Shown here piece by piece: positions 18,699 to 27,465 of a stretch of 64,000 nt of DNA (position 1 is the stretch's first letter; every line of letters starts with the position of its first letter). The translations under genes and the position numbers were made by a program. Source of the stretch: VFZN01 sp963709325 (GTDB lineage: Bacteria; Acidobacteriota; Vicinamibacteria; Vicinamibacterales; UBA2999). The notes below the pieces were generated by a model that was not told the origin of the DNA, made no database searches, and saw only the letters and a program-made list of their open reading frames with translations. The stretch is taken from contig CAVPVV010000001.1 in NCBI GenBank assembly GCA_963709325.1, forward strand, positions 1 through 64,000. The letters run 5' to 3'.

Positions 18699-18830
18699 AT
18701 GACCAAATGTGCAGTATGTGGGAATGAAGCCACCGAAGAGCTTCTTGACCGCTGCAATGGGTTGTTGAAATTGTTTGACTACGACGCCGTGCGCATGCGC
18801 AAGGCCGCAGCCATCCTGGAAAATATATAA
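18699..18830 (+). CDS. Short CxxC protein, possibly truncated
   Basis: ATG at 18699, behind AGGGAG, reads 'MTKCAVCGNEATEELLDRCN' and 'GLLKLFDYDAVRMRKAAAIL', stopping at the TAA at 18828. 43 residues with one CxxC zinc-type knuckle. The following frame continues protein-like ('RVTRPDGSADLYPKEATSNV'), so an indel may have cut a longer gene. Confidence 0.35.
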   Translation: MTKCAVCGNEATEELLDRCNGLLKLFDYDAVRMRKAAAILENI

Positions 18831-18834
18831 TCGC

Positions 18835-19204
18835 GTAACCCGCCCGGATGGCTCGGCCGACTTGTATCCAAAGGAGGCAACAAGTAACGTCGCGAGGCGC
18901 TATCTAGAAGGCAAATTTTTTTGCGTTCCGACATGGACAGCTACCGCACCGGGCAGGTCGTCAAGGCCACCAAGAGGACGACGCTGGTGCAGCATACGAC
19001 CAGATGGCCAACCCCGACGCCAGTTGGTGTTTGCCCATGGAAATAATTTGTCATGACGAGCTGGCCCATGCCGAAACGGAGTTCGGCAGGCTGGGGTTTT
19101 TCGAAACACGCGAACAGCTTGCCAGCTACTTGCGGTGGGTGGAAACGCCCCAACAGCAGGGCCAGCAGGTTGTAAAGCTGGTGCCCAAGAAGCCCGCGCC
19201 ATGA
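18835..19204 (+). CDS. Hypothetical protein, frameshifted
   Basis: The first half reads 'RVTRPDGSADLYPKEATSNV' then 'ARRYLEGKFF'. After a frame change comes the clean second half from 19004: 'MANPDASWCLPMEIICHDEL', 'AHAETEFGRLGFFETREQLA', ending 'GQQVVKLVPKKPAP'. The stop TGA at 19202 overlaps the next ATG at 19201. It may start at the internal ATG 19004 (66 residues). No family recognised. Confidence 0.4.
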
Positions 19205-19474
19205 CCAATCGCCTGCTGTACGCCGCCACCGCCTTGGCCTTGTTGGTGTGCCGCGTTCGACGAAACCTTTACCACCAATTTGCTGCGCGCGTTCGGCGAC
19301 GCAGTTTGCCCGTTTCGCACCCTATGGGAGCCGGGCCGGGCGGCCGCCGCTGCCTTGAGCACGGAATGGGGCGGCAGGCACCTTAACCCACCCTGCCGCC
19401 AGCGCCGCTGCACGGGCTTGCCAAAACCGCCCAAATTCACCGAGCCACGCACGGGGCTTTTTAAGCATTTGTAA
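19201..19474 (+). CDS. Small exported protein, frameshifted
   Basis: ATG at 19201 overlaps the preceding stop. 'MTNRLLYAATALALLVC' is a signal-peptide-like start. After a frame change at about 19250 the reading is 'FDETFTTNLLRAFGDAVCPF', 'RTLWEPGRAAAAALSTEWGG', ending before 19474. Probably periplasmic; function unknown. Confidence 0.35.
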
Positions 19475-19639
19475 ATCTCCGTAATGATTACAGCGACGGA
19501 TGCGGTGGGCGGCAGCGTCGGCGCAGTCGGCAATCGCAGGGCGCAGCTTCAGCTTGTGAGCGAACCACCGCTGCGCGGACGAACGGCGCTCGTTGCGTAC
19601 GGCAAAACCGGTGTGGTCCCGACACCCGTTGCTGGTGCC
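19475..19639 (+). other. Gap with one weak small ORF
   Basis: A 53-codon frame from the ATG at 19484 ('MITATDAVGGSVGAVGNRRA') to the TGA at 19643 is uninterrupted but has no recognisable family. It is recorded as a possibility only. Confidence 0.2.
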
Positions 19640-19930
19640 AGTTGAGCGCGATCACCCGAATTCCGACCTGTGCATTCTGAACACCAGTGGCTCAGATTGG
19701 ACCGGCCGGTTGAGGCGGCTAGCCGTCCGCGCCCCCGGTCTCCGACATATTTGGTCAAAGGTTGATTTTGCGCGACAGCTCAGGCTGGCAGATTACACCG
19801 GAAGGCAGCGCATTTCTTGATTGGCTGGAAAGGGTGCTGCATCCGCGAATGCACCCTTGGCCGCAGCCCTCGCCGCCCCCGCCCCAGCAACCGCCATTGC
19901 TGCTGGTCGGTGTAACGCGATGGCAACGGC
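19640..19930 (+). pseudogene. C-terminal piece of a small rhizobial protein family
   Basis: Read across two frames: 'DLCILNTSGSDWTGRLRRLA', 'VRAPGL', then 'LRDSSGWQITPEGSAFLDWL', followed by a proline-rich tail. This is the later part of the family whose N-terminus 'SLQIAILKVL' appears alone at 14051. No start could be placed here. The winged-helix-like GWQIT segment suggests DNA binding, but function is unknown. Confidence 0.4.
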
Positions 19931-20455
19931 TAACGAGACGTGCACGGTTTGCCGATCCAAGACGCGCTTTCCTGCTGGAAACGGTTCGGCTGTTCACTTC
20001 ACGCTGGTGGGTTCATTGGAGAGCGGTGGAGATCGGCCCATGCGCGAGCTCACACCTCGCCACAATTGCCGTTATTCAAGTGTTGTCATGGTTTGTAGGC
20101 GGGGAGTGTTGCCGCTTGGCAATTGGCTTCCTTCGTGGGCGGCGGCGGCGCGTGTTTTGACAGGCTCGGTGACCAAACTTTATGGAGAAACCCTTGATGG
20201 TCGTCTGGACTATTCGTCGGATTGGCTGTTGGATTGTCGGTGGTTGATCGAGCGGGTTTCTCGCACCATCCCGAGCCGAAAACGACGAGCGCCCCAAGCG
20301 ACCAGTGCCGATGGCGACCAGGGTCCGACGGGACCAGTGTCCAAAGGCCAGCGTCCAAGGGCCAGGGTCCAGAAGGCCAGTGTAAAGCGAGCATCAACCC
20401 TGCACCAGCCAGCCAGTCTGCGTTTGGCGAGTCACGCCGAGAAGGCGCCCCGGCT
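19931..20455. other. Second probable assembly join: alphaproteobacterial to acidobacterial DNA
   Basis: Rhizobial-type sequence fades out after about 20,225. From about 20,300 the 'gaccagtgtccaaaggcc'-like word repeats typical of the intergenic DNA of the third piece appear, and from about 20,460 a VCBS protein is read cleanly. A continuous open frame crosses the region by chance, so the join does not show as a stop. No mobile-element end is visible here. Confidence 0.5.
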
Positions 20456-20888
20456 GGGAGCCAGCGACGTCGGCGTCGGCCGGCAGGACGGCCGCAAGTT
20501 CTTCGCCTCGGTCGAGCCGTGGCACGGGAATGAGGTCGTGGTCTACACCGACCAGGGCGGCCAGTGGCAGCGCCGGGTCATCTACGACAAGGTCGCCAGC
20601 GGCCACGAGATTGCCGTGGTGGACCTCAACGGCGACGGCCGCGACGACATCGTCGCCAACGACAACAGCCGACCCTCGCAGAACAATCCGAGCGCGCCGA
20701 ACGGTGGGGTTCACGTGTTCTACGCCCCTGAGGACGCCGCATCGGGAACGTGGCAGTATCAGCGGATCGAGGAATCGACGGCGATGAACGGCTGCACCGC
20801 TGTGGACATCAATGGCGATGGCCGGCGCGATCTGGTGTGCACCGGCGCCGGCGGCGTTGTCCGCTGGTACGAGAACCTCGGCAAGTGA
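20456..20888 (+). CDS. VCBS/FG-GAP repeat protein, 5' end missing or at the join
   Basis: The reading 'GRKFFASVEPWHGNEVVVYT' leads into 'IAVVDLNGDGRDDIVANDNS' and 'CTAVDINGDGRRDLVCTGAG', two FG-GAP/VCBS blades with calcium-binding 'DxNGDGxxD' loops, and ends 'VVRWYENLGK'. This is the C-terminal end of an exported beta-propeller. The N-terminal blades and signal sequence should lie upstream but are not present, consistent with the join. TGA ends at 20888; the next gene starts 27 bases later. Confidence 0.65.
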
Positions 20889-20914
20889 CAACGCGGCAAG
20901 TCCGACACGTCCGC

Positions 20915-22475
20915 ATGCAGGTTCCCGACGTCTTCAATGCCGCAGACTATTTCGTGGACCGTCACCTTCGCGAGCAGCGTGGTGACCGGGTCGCCATCGA
21001 ATGCGGCGAGAAGCGCGTCACCTACAAGGAGCTGGCAGATCGCGTAGCGCGGTTCAGCGCCGCCCTCGTTCATCAGTTCGGCGTTCGACGCGAAGAGCGG
21101 ATCCTGTTGTGGCTCCTCGACGGCCCGCCCTTCTTCTATGCGTTCTGGGGCGCCATCCGTGCGGGCGCGGTCGCTGTCCCTGTCAACACGATGTGGACGG
21201 CGAAGGATCTGGCCTATGTTCTCGACGACAGCCGGGCGCGGGTGGCGGTCGTCAGCGCGCGCGCTGCTGCCGTCCCTCCTGGCCATTCCCAGCGACGAGC
21301 GCCGATACCTGGAACACATCGTCGTCGCCGATGGCGATGCTGAGATGGGATACGTCGAACTCGCCGACGTGCTCGAGCGGAGCGCGGCGTCGGGCGATCC
21401 GGCGCCTACCAACCGGGACGAACCCGCGTTCTGGCTCTACTCATCCGGCAGCACAGGCATGCCGAAAGGCTGCGTCCACCTGCAGCACGACATGGTCATC
21501 TGCGCCACCGGCTACGCTCGGGAGGTGCTTGGAATCACGGCGAGCGACCGTTGCTTCAGCGTCGCCAAGCTGTTCTTCGCATACGGACTCGGGAACGCCG
21601 GGTACTTTCCGCTCAGCGTTGGCGCAACCTCCATCCTCTGGCCGGGGGCAGCCACGGCGGCGAACGTCTACGCGGTGATCGAACGGCATCGGCCGACGCT
21701 GTTCTACTCGGTGCCGACCAACTACGGAATGCTCCTGGCCTGTCATCCTCCGGAGGCGGGCCGTGAGTTCGACCTGTCCAGCATTCGCCTCGCGGCCTCG
21801 GCGGGGGAGGCACTGCCCCCCGCGCTCTTCGAGCGCTTCAAGGCACGCTTCGGCCTCGAAATACTCGACGGCATCGGTTCGACCGAAGTCCTGCACATGT
21901 TCATCTCGAACTTCCCTGGGCGCGTCCGGCCAGGATCGAGCGGTGAGCTGATCCCCGGATACGCGTCACGCATCGAGGATGAGGAGGGACGTCCGGTTGC
22001 GATCGGCGAGATCGGGAACCTGCTCATCAAGGGCGACTCGACCTGCGCGTGGTACTGGAATCAGCACGAGCGCACCAAGGCGACAATCGAGGGGCACTGG
22101 ATTCGGACCGGCGACAAGTATCGCCAGGACGAGGACGGGTACTTCTGGCACGCCGGGCGCTCCGACGACATGCTCAAGGTCGGCGGCATCTGGGTTAGCC
22201 CCGTCGAAGTGGAAAACGTGCTGATGGAACACGCCGCGGTGAAGGAATGCGCGGTGGTCGGGCATCTCGATCACGATCGGCTGGTCAAGCCGGCCGCTCA
22301 CGTGGTGCTGGCAGCGGGCTTCGAGGCGACCGACGTGCTTGAACAGGAATTGCAGCAGTTCGTTCGTTCGCGGCTCGCCGAGTACAAGCGCCCGCGCTGG
22401 ATTCATTTCCTGTCCGAGTTGCCGAAGACCGCGACCGGGAAGACGCAGCGTTTCCGATTACGCCGCCACGAGTAG
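20915..22475 (+). CDS. Benzoate-CoA ligase family enzyme, one frameshift
   Basis: ATG at 20915 opens 'MQVPDVFNAADYFVDRHLRE'. The AMP-binding P-loop is 'YSSGSTGMPKGCVH', the later acyl-binding/adenylate motif 'DGIGSTEVLHMFISN', and the hinge and C-terminal lysine region 'ELPKTATGKTQRF'. About 520 residues match benzoate-CoA ligase-type enzymes, which activate aromatic acids to CoA thioesters with ATP. The frame changes once, in a GCGCGC run near 21254-21265 (after 'RVAVVSAR'). It is the only frame break in a recognisable enzyme gene of this piece, so it is either a sequencing slip or a recent mutation. Substrate specificity cannot be read. Confidence 0.8.
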
Positions 22476-22528
22476 GCCTCGCTCAACACGCGTCGCTTCG
22501 CGCCGCAGGCCTCGCTCCGCTCGACCGC

Positions 22529-23257
22529 CTACGGCGCCGGCCGCATCTTGTAGAACGCTGCGGTCAGCTCGGGGAGTGTTCGCTCATGCGGCTTCGCGGT
22601 CGGAAGGTTCGCGAGCACACCCTGTCGGTCACCCGCGCTGCGCTCCTGGCCCAGCTTGAACTTGCCCTCGATCGCCTCGATTTCCATCGAGAACGGGACG
22701 ATTCCCTTCATCATGCCGGCGACATAGTCGGCGGGCAGCGTGTCGAAGTCGTAGCTCGTGCCCGACTTCGTTTCGAACTTCTTGATCAGCCGGGCCAGCA
22801 ACCCGCGAGTCGCGTCTGGGCCTTCGATGAGCTTCGGCCGCCCAGAGACGTGCGCTACCGCGAAGTTCCACGTTGGCACGACCGACTTGTTCGCATACCA
22901 CGCCGGTGAGATGTAGCCATTCGGCCCGCGGAAGACGATGACCGCCTGGTGACTGCCGTCAAGCGCCGCGCGCTGCGGGTTCTGCGCCGAGATATGACCG
23001 AACACGGTCCCGTAGCGGCCCTGCGCTCGCTCGAGGAACGTCGGGATGTGCGTGATGCGAAGCGTCGGAAGCGCCGTGATGAGGTCCACGAACGCGTACT
23101 CGTCCATGAAGTCGTGCAGGAACGCGCGATCCTCGACGACGTGGGCCTTTGGGATGTAGAGCGAAGGATCCATGACCGCCGGTTCCTGGGCGCCAGCCTC
23201 CCGGCCCATCACAATTGGCGCCGCCAGCAACGCGGTCAGCAATTCACGTCGATCCAT
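22529..23257 (-). CDS. PaiB-like FMN-binding protein with export signal
   Basis: ATG at 23257 follows GGGAGGACC. The protein begins with a leader 'MDRRELLTALLAAPIVMGRE' and an AQE-type cleavage site. It continues with the PaiB/FMN-binding core 'YIPKAHVVEDRAFLHDFMDE', 'LPTLRITHIPTFLER', 'VIVFRGPNGYISPAWYANKS', 'VPTWNFAVAHVSGRPKLIE' and 'GIVPFSMEIEAIEGKFKLGQ'. 242 residues. PaiB proteins are usually cytoplasmic flavin-binding proteins linked to gene repression, so a leader is unusual and suggests a periplasmic flavin protein. It lies directly upstream of the cytochrome gene on the same strand's path (opposite order), within an exported redox cluster. Confidence 0.8.
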   Translation of the reverse strand: MDRRELLTALLAAPIVMGREAGAQEPAVMDPSLYIPKAHVVEDRAFLHDFMDEYAFVDLITALPTLRITHIPTFLERAQGRYGTVFGHISAQNPQRAALDGSHQAVIVFRGPNGYISPAWYANKSVVPTWNFAVAHVSGRPKLIEGPDATRGLLARLIKKFETKSGTSYDFDTLPADYVAGMMKGIVPFSMEIEAIEGKFKLGQERSAGDRQGVLANLPTAKPHERTLPELTAAFYKMRPAP

Positions 23258-23271
23258 GACGGTCCTCCCGC

Positions 23272-23847
23272 TCAGCGTGCCGGCTTGAGCTTCCCCTGAT
23301 GGCAGGTCATGCAGCCGATCTCGGGGTTCTTCACGCCGGCAAAATGCTTGTTGATCGCGCCGGTCATGCCGCGCATCCGGCGGCCCACGGCCTTCATCGG
23401 GTTGTCGTCCGATCCCCAGTTGTTCGGATCGTGGCAGTGCGAGCACCCGGTTCCCAGCGAGGCAGTGAAGACGCCCATCTGCAGCGCCAGCGAGTTGTCG
23501 CCGTTGAAGGCCTTTTCGTACCGCTTCGCATCGCGCTCCCACTGCTCCTGCGTGATCTTCGGCGGCGACGTCGAGCCCTGATGGCACGTGTTACACGTGA
23601 TGCCGCCGTACTGCTTCAGAGCGCCGGCGTTGAGGTCGCTGACCATCTTCTGCATCCGGAACGCCATGTCGAACATCGGCAGGTAGGCGAGGCTCCACTG
23701 CTGGTCGAGGTGGCAGTGCGTGCACTCGACGCCGAGCGCCTTGTTGTACTCCTGCATCCGCGCCTGGACATCGTCCTGGGCGTGGAGCCGGGCCAGCGAG
23801 ATGGTGACGAGCACGGTGAACAGCACGAACACGACGGGCCGGCGCAT
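23272..23847 (-). CDS. Exported tetraheme c-type cytochrome
   Basis: 191 residues from the ATG at 23847, with a signal peptide 'VVFVLFTVLVTISLARLHAQ'. Four heme-binding motifs are present: CTHCH (about residue 42), CNTCH (about 84), CSHCH (about 134) and CMTCH (about 183). The spacing of paired hemes resembles the cytochrome subunit of photosynthetic reaction centres and the soluble cytochromes common in acidobacteria. It should act as a periplasmic electron carrier. It precedes the PaiB-like gene by 14 bases, so the two are probably co-transcribed. Confidence 0.85.
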   Translation of the reverse strand: MRRPVVFVLFTVLVTISLARLHAQDDVQARMQEYNKALGVECTHCHLDQQWSLAYLPMFDMAFRMQKMVSDLNAGALKQYGGITCNTCHQGSTSPPKITQEQWERDAKRYEKAFNGDNSLALQMGVFTASLGTGCSHCHDPNNWGSDDNPMKAVGRRMRGMTGAINKHFAGVKNPEIGCMTCHQGKLKPAR

Positions 23848-23931
23848 GGCGTAGATAGCCTACCATCCGGTCATGGGTCGGACGCGCTCGCGGTTCACCG
23901 GCTGTGAAGCGGCCGGGTTAGGATCGGGACG

Positions 23932-25260
23932 ATGAATACGGCCCGGCGCGCGGGAGTGTCGTTCGGGACGGCAGTCCTGGCCATTGCGGTTGCGCTCTCC
24001 GCTGCTTTGCGCGGACAGGTACCGGCACCGTTCCCCGGAACGCTCGACGACCATCCTGCGATCCGGTATTCGGACCGCACGCCATCGGACCGCGTGGCCC
24101 GGCTGAACGACGAGTTGATCGCCGGGCGTCGGACTTTGACGCCCGACTCCAAGACCGGTTACCTGGTCCCGGTTCTCGAGGCCCTCGACATACCGGTCCA
24201 GTCGCAGTTGCTCGTGTTCTCCAAGACCGGCGTGCAGCGCGATCACACCGGTCCTGCCAATCCGCGCGCGCTCTACTACAACGGATCGGTCGTCGTCGCA
24301 TATATCCCGGGTGCTGAGGCGCTCGAAATCGCCGCCCACGATCCGCAGCTTGGCGTGGTCTTCTACGTGATGAAGCAGGCGGCACCGGCCGGAACCGCGC
24401 GATTCGCGCGACGGACGACGTGCCTGTCGTGCCACCTCTCCACGTCCACCCTGGAGGTGCCCGGATTCCTCGATCGGAGCAACATGGTCGGCGAGGACGG
24501 TCAGGTGATGCCGGCGCTCGGCAGCTTCACGGTCAATCACCAGACGCCTCACACCGAGCGCTGGGGCGGATGGTTCGTCACCGGCAACGCTACGGCGCCT
24601 CCCTACGGCCCGCTCGGGCACCTCGGCAACATCACGGTCACGTCGCACCCGACATCAGGACCGGTGATCATGTCCGACCAGGCGCTGATCCAGTGGTTGA
24701 ATCGCCCGCTGGAGCACGACCGCTATCTCTCTTCCGAGAGCGATCTCGCGGCGTTGATGACCTTCGATCATCAGGCTTACGGGCTCAACCTGATCACGCG
24801 CCTGCAATACGAAGCTCGGATCGCGGCAGCCGAATCACGGCCTGTGCTGTCCAACCCGGACGTGGATCAGCGGGTGCGGGAGCTCGCCGAGTACATGCTG
24901 TTCGTCGGCGAAGCGCAGTTGGCCTTTGAAGTGACGCCGAGAAAGGGGTTTGCCGAGGCACTGGCCGGCCGCGCCCCGAAGGATCGGCGCGGGCGATCGC
25001 TGGCAGAGATGGATCTGAAGACGCGTCTGCTGAAGCACTCGTGCAGCTATCTCGTGTACTCGGACGCGTTCTCGGCGCTGCCGGCCGAGGTCAGGCACGC
25101 GGTCTATCGACAGATGTTTGCCATCCTCGGCGATTCATCGCCGCGGTACGCGCACCTGTCGCTCGTCGATCGCCGCGACATCGCCGACATTCTTCGCGAC
25201 ACGGTTCGAGACCTTCCGCCCGATCTCTTGAGCGGATCCCGCACGGTGGTGCCGCAATGA
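23932..25260 (+). CDS. Exported protein with one CxxCH heme site, unknown function
   Basis: ATG at 23932 gives a signal peptide 'GTAVLAIAVALSAALRGQ'. A single c-type heme motif occurs in 'RRTTCLSCHLSTSTLEVPGF' (Cys164). Further conserved-looking blocks are 'YNGSVVVAYIPGAEALEIAA', 'FTVNHQTPHTERWGGWFVTG' and 'LMTFDHQAYGLNLITRLQYE'. 442 residues. It resembles a widespread group of uncharacterised acidobacterial and planctomycete periplasmic monoheme proteins. Its TGA (25258) overlaps the ATG of the asparaginase (25257), so the two are coupled. Confidence 0.7.
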   Translation: MNTARRAGVSFGTAVLAIAVALSAALRGQVPAPFPGTLDDHPAIRYSDRTPSDRVARLNDELIAGRRTLTPDSKTGYLVPVLEALDIPVQSQLLVFSKTGVQRDHTGPANPRALYYNGSVVVAYIPGAEALEIAAHDPQLGVVFYVMKQAAPAGTARFARRTTCLSCHLSTSTLEVPGFLDRSNMVGEDGQVMPALGSFTVNHQTPHTERWGGWFVTGNATAPPYGPLGHLGNITVTSHPTSGPVIMSDQALIQWLNRPLEHDRYLSSESDLAALMTFDHQAYGLNLITRLQYEARIAAAESRPVLSNPDVDQRVRELAEYMLFVGEAQLAFEVTPRKGFAEALAGRAPKDRRGRSLAEMDLKTRLLKHSCSYLVYSDAFSALPAEVRHAVYRQMFAILGDSSPRYAHLSLVDRRDIADILRDTVRDLPPDLLSGSRTVVPQ

Positions 25261-26306
25261 GGTTCACGACAGCGACGGCGACGCGATCGTGCTTTGCTCT
25301 CGCCGGGCTGATTGCCGCGACCGTGACCATCGCTGCGCAGGAAAAGGCGCGGCCCAGGGTGATTGTCCTCACGACCGGCGGCACGATTGCCAGCCGGGTC
25401 GGCGCCTCGATGCAGGATGGCAACGCGCTGGTCGCCGCAGTGCCGGAGCTGAACCAGCACGCGGCAGTGTCGGTGGAGGAGGTGAGCCGCGTCGGCTCGT
25501 CGCAGATCACTCCCACGCATTGGCTGACGATGGCGGCTCGCGTCAACCAGCGCTTTCACGAGGACGCGGCCCTTGCCGGCATCGTCATCACCCACGGCAC
25601 CGACACGCTCGAGGACACAGCCTACTTCCTGAACCTGACAGTCCAGGACCGCCGCCCGGTGGTGATTACCGGCTCGATGCGATCGGCAAACGAGATTTCG
25701 GCCGACGGCCCGGCGAACCTGTTGAACGCGGTTCGGGTCGCGGTCACTCCGGCGGCCGTCGGCAAAGGCGTGCTGGTCGCCTTGAACGAGCACATCGCCG
25801 CGGCGCGGGACGTCTGGAAGACCGACAACCGGCGCGTCGAAACCTTCCGTTCGCCCGAATTGGGTTATCTCGGCTTTGTCGACCCGGACGGGGTGGTTTT
25901 CTACCGGGCGCCGCTTCGGGCACACACAATTGACAGCGAGTTCGATCTCGCCGGTGTCACGTCACTGCCCGAGGTCGCGATTCTGTACGACTACCCGGGC
26001 TTCACTGCATCACTGATGGATGCGGTGCTGACGACCAAGCCAGCCGGCGTTGTCTTTGCCGGTTTCGCTGGAGGACGGCTGAGCGCGGGAGGGCGTGAGG
26101 CGGTGCGGAAAGCGGTGTCGGCCGGTATTCCGGTCGTCATTACCTCGCACGTGCCAGGCGGGCGCATCGTCGGAGATCCCGCGTCGGAACTGTCTGCGGT
26201 GCTCGCCCGAGACCTCTCGCCGAACAAGTCGCGGGTGCTGCTCATGCTGGCGCTGACCCGGACCCGCGACGCTCGTGCGCTTCAGAAGATCTTCGACACT
26301 TACTAG
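25257..26306 (+). CDS. ansB: Type II (exported) L-asparaginase
   Basis: Starts at the ATG 25257 in an ATGA overlap. A signal peptide 'CFALAGLIAATVTIAAQ' precedes the first catalytic motif 'VIVLTTGGTIASRVG' (Thr43) and the second 'GIVITHGTDTLEDTAYFL' (Thr-Asp-Lys side). 'MRSANEISADGPANLLNAV' and 'LLMLALTRTRD' complete the fold. 349 residues, normal for periplasmic type II enzymes that turn asparagine into aspartate and ammonia. It is placed between cytochrome genes, an unusual setting. Confidence 0.88.
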   Translation: MRFTTATATRSCFALAGLIAATVTIAAQEKARPRVIVLTTGGTIASRVGASMQDGNALVAAVPELNQHAAVSVEEVSRVGSSQITPTHWLTMAARVNQRFHEDAALAGIVITHGTDTLEDTAYFLNLTVQDRRPVVITGSMRSANEISADGPANLLNAVRVAVTPAAVGKGVLVALNEHIAAARDVWKTDNRRVETFRSPELGYLGFVDPDGVVFYRAPLRAHTIDSEFDLAGVTSLPEVAILYDYPGFTASLMDAVLTTKPAGVVFAGFAGGRLSAGGREAVRKAVSAGIPVVITSHVPGGRIVGDPASELSAVLARDLSPNKSRVLLMLALTRTRDARALQKIFDTY

Positions 26307-26348
26307 GCGCCGCGCGGCGCCTCTAGAATACGGAGCCGGGAGTTGCCC

Positions 26349-27320
26349 ATGCGAATGCAGGTGATATTGGTGCTGGTAACGGGAGCAGTGGCCGGGCTTG
26401 GGGCTCAAGGCTCGCAGGTGCCGCCGCCGTGGGCGTTTACGGTCAATACTCCCGCGCCGGCAAGTGCTCCGGCCCCAGCCGCGGCCGCACCCGACCCCAC
26501 GCCTCGGCACGTGCCTTCAACCGACAAGGCTTTCACGGTGGCTGAAACCCGCGACGCGTACAACCCGCCCGACTGGCACCCGTCCGGCCACCCGCCGATG
26601 CCGGCTGCCGTGGCGCATGGCCGCAAGCCGGAGATGCGCGCGTGCGGCTTCTGCCATCTGACGAACGGGCAGGGGCGCCCGGAGAACGCGTCGTTGGCGG
26701 GCATGCCGGCCGCGTACATCACGCAGCAGATGGCCGATTTCAAAAGCGGAGCCCGCAAGAGCAGCGAGCCGAAGATGGGGCCGCCGAACGCGATGATCGC
26801 CGACGCCAAGGCGGCCACCGACGATGAGATTCGCGCTGCCGCCGAGTACTTCTCGTCGTTCCCGTTCAAGAAGTGGGTGCGCGTCGTCGAGGCCAAGGAG
26901 GTGCCGAAGACGCGCATCACCGGTTCGATGCACGTGCCGACCGAAGGCACCGAGCCGCTCGGCCAGCGCATCGTCGAGATGCCGGAGAATCTCGAACGGA
27001 CCGAGCTGAGAGACGGCGCCTCGGGCTTTGTCGCCTACGTGCCGGCTGGCAGCATCGCGGCTGGGGAGGCGCTGGTCAAGACCGGCGGCAATGGGCGCAC
27101 TCAGGTTTGCGGCACGTGCCATGGTCCCGATCTGAAAGGCCTCGGACCGGTGCCGCCCCTGGCCGGCCGTTCGCCGAGCTACACGGTGCGGCAGTTGTTC
27201 GACATCCAGCAGGGCAACCGCAACGGCACATGGTCACCGTTGATGAAGGCCGCGGTGGAGATGCTCACCGTTGACGACTTGATTGCGATTGCCGCTTACA
27301 CGGCGTCGCGCGAACCTTAG
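26349..27320 (+). CDS. Exported diheme cytochrome c
   Basis: ATG at 26349 (with CGGGAG before it) gives a signal peptide and a proline/alanine-rich linker. Two cytochrome c domains follow, with CGFCH in 'RACGFCHLTNGQGRPENASL' (Cys99) and CGTCH in 'TQVCGTCHGPDLKGLGPVPP' (Cys254). Each domain has a later methionine for the sixth ligand ('PKMGPPNAM', 'WSPLMKAAV'). 323 residues. The class I fold with 'PPLAGRSPSYTVRQL' is shared with electron-carrier subunits of dehydrogenases. A periplasmic electron-transfer role is likely. Confidence 0.85.
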   Translation: MRMQVILVLVTGAVAGLGAQGSQVPPPWAFTVNTPAPASAPAPAAAAPDPTPRHVPSTDKAFTVAETRDAYNPPDWHPSGHPPMPAAVAHGRKPEMRACGFCHLTNGQGRPENASLAGMPAAYITQQMADFKSGARKSSEPKMGPPNAMIADAKAATDDEIRAAAEYFSSFPFKKWVRVVEAKEVPKTRITGSMHVPTEGTEPLGQRIVEMPENLERTELRDGASGFVAYVPAGSIAAGEALVKTGGNGRTQVCGTCHGPDLKGLGPVPPLAGRSPSYTVRQLFDIQQGNRNGTWSPLMKAAVEMLTVDDLIAIAAYTASREP

Positions 27321-27465
27321 CAGGCCTCCCTTCGCTCGGCAGGCCGGCTAGCGCCGTCAGGCGCCCCGGTTCACTAGCGCAGGAACTGTCGATTGATCGA
27401 TCGTTAGATCCCTGCGTTTGCGCAGCTACCGCCTGCGGTCCGAAGGGCCGCCTGAGAAGCGGCCG

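Noticed and set aside
19821..20888. One long gene of 355 codons
   Set aside because: Only the last 140 or so codons show VCBS similarity. The earlier part crosses the suspected join and has rhizobial-type remnants in other frames.
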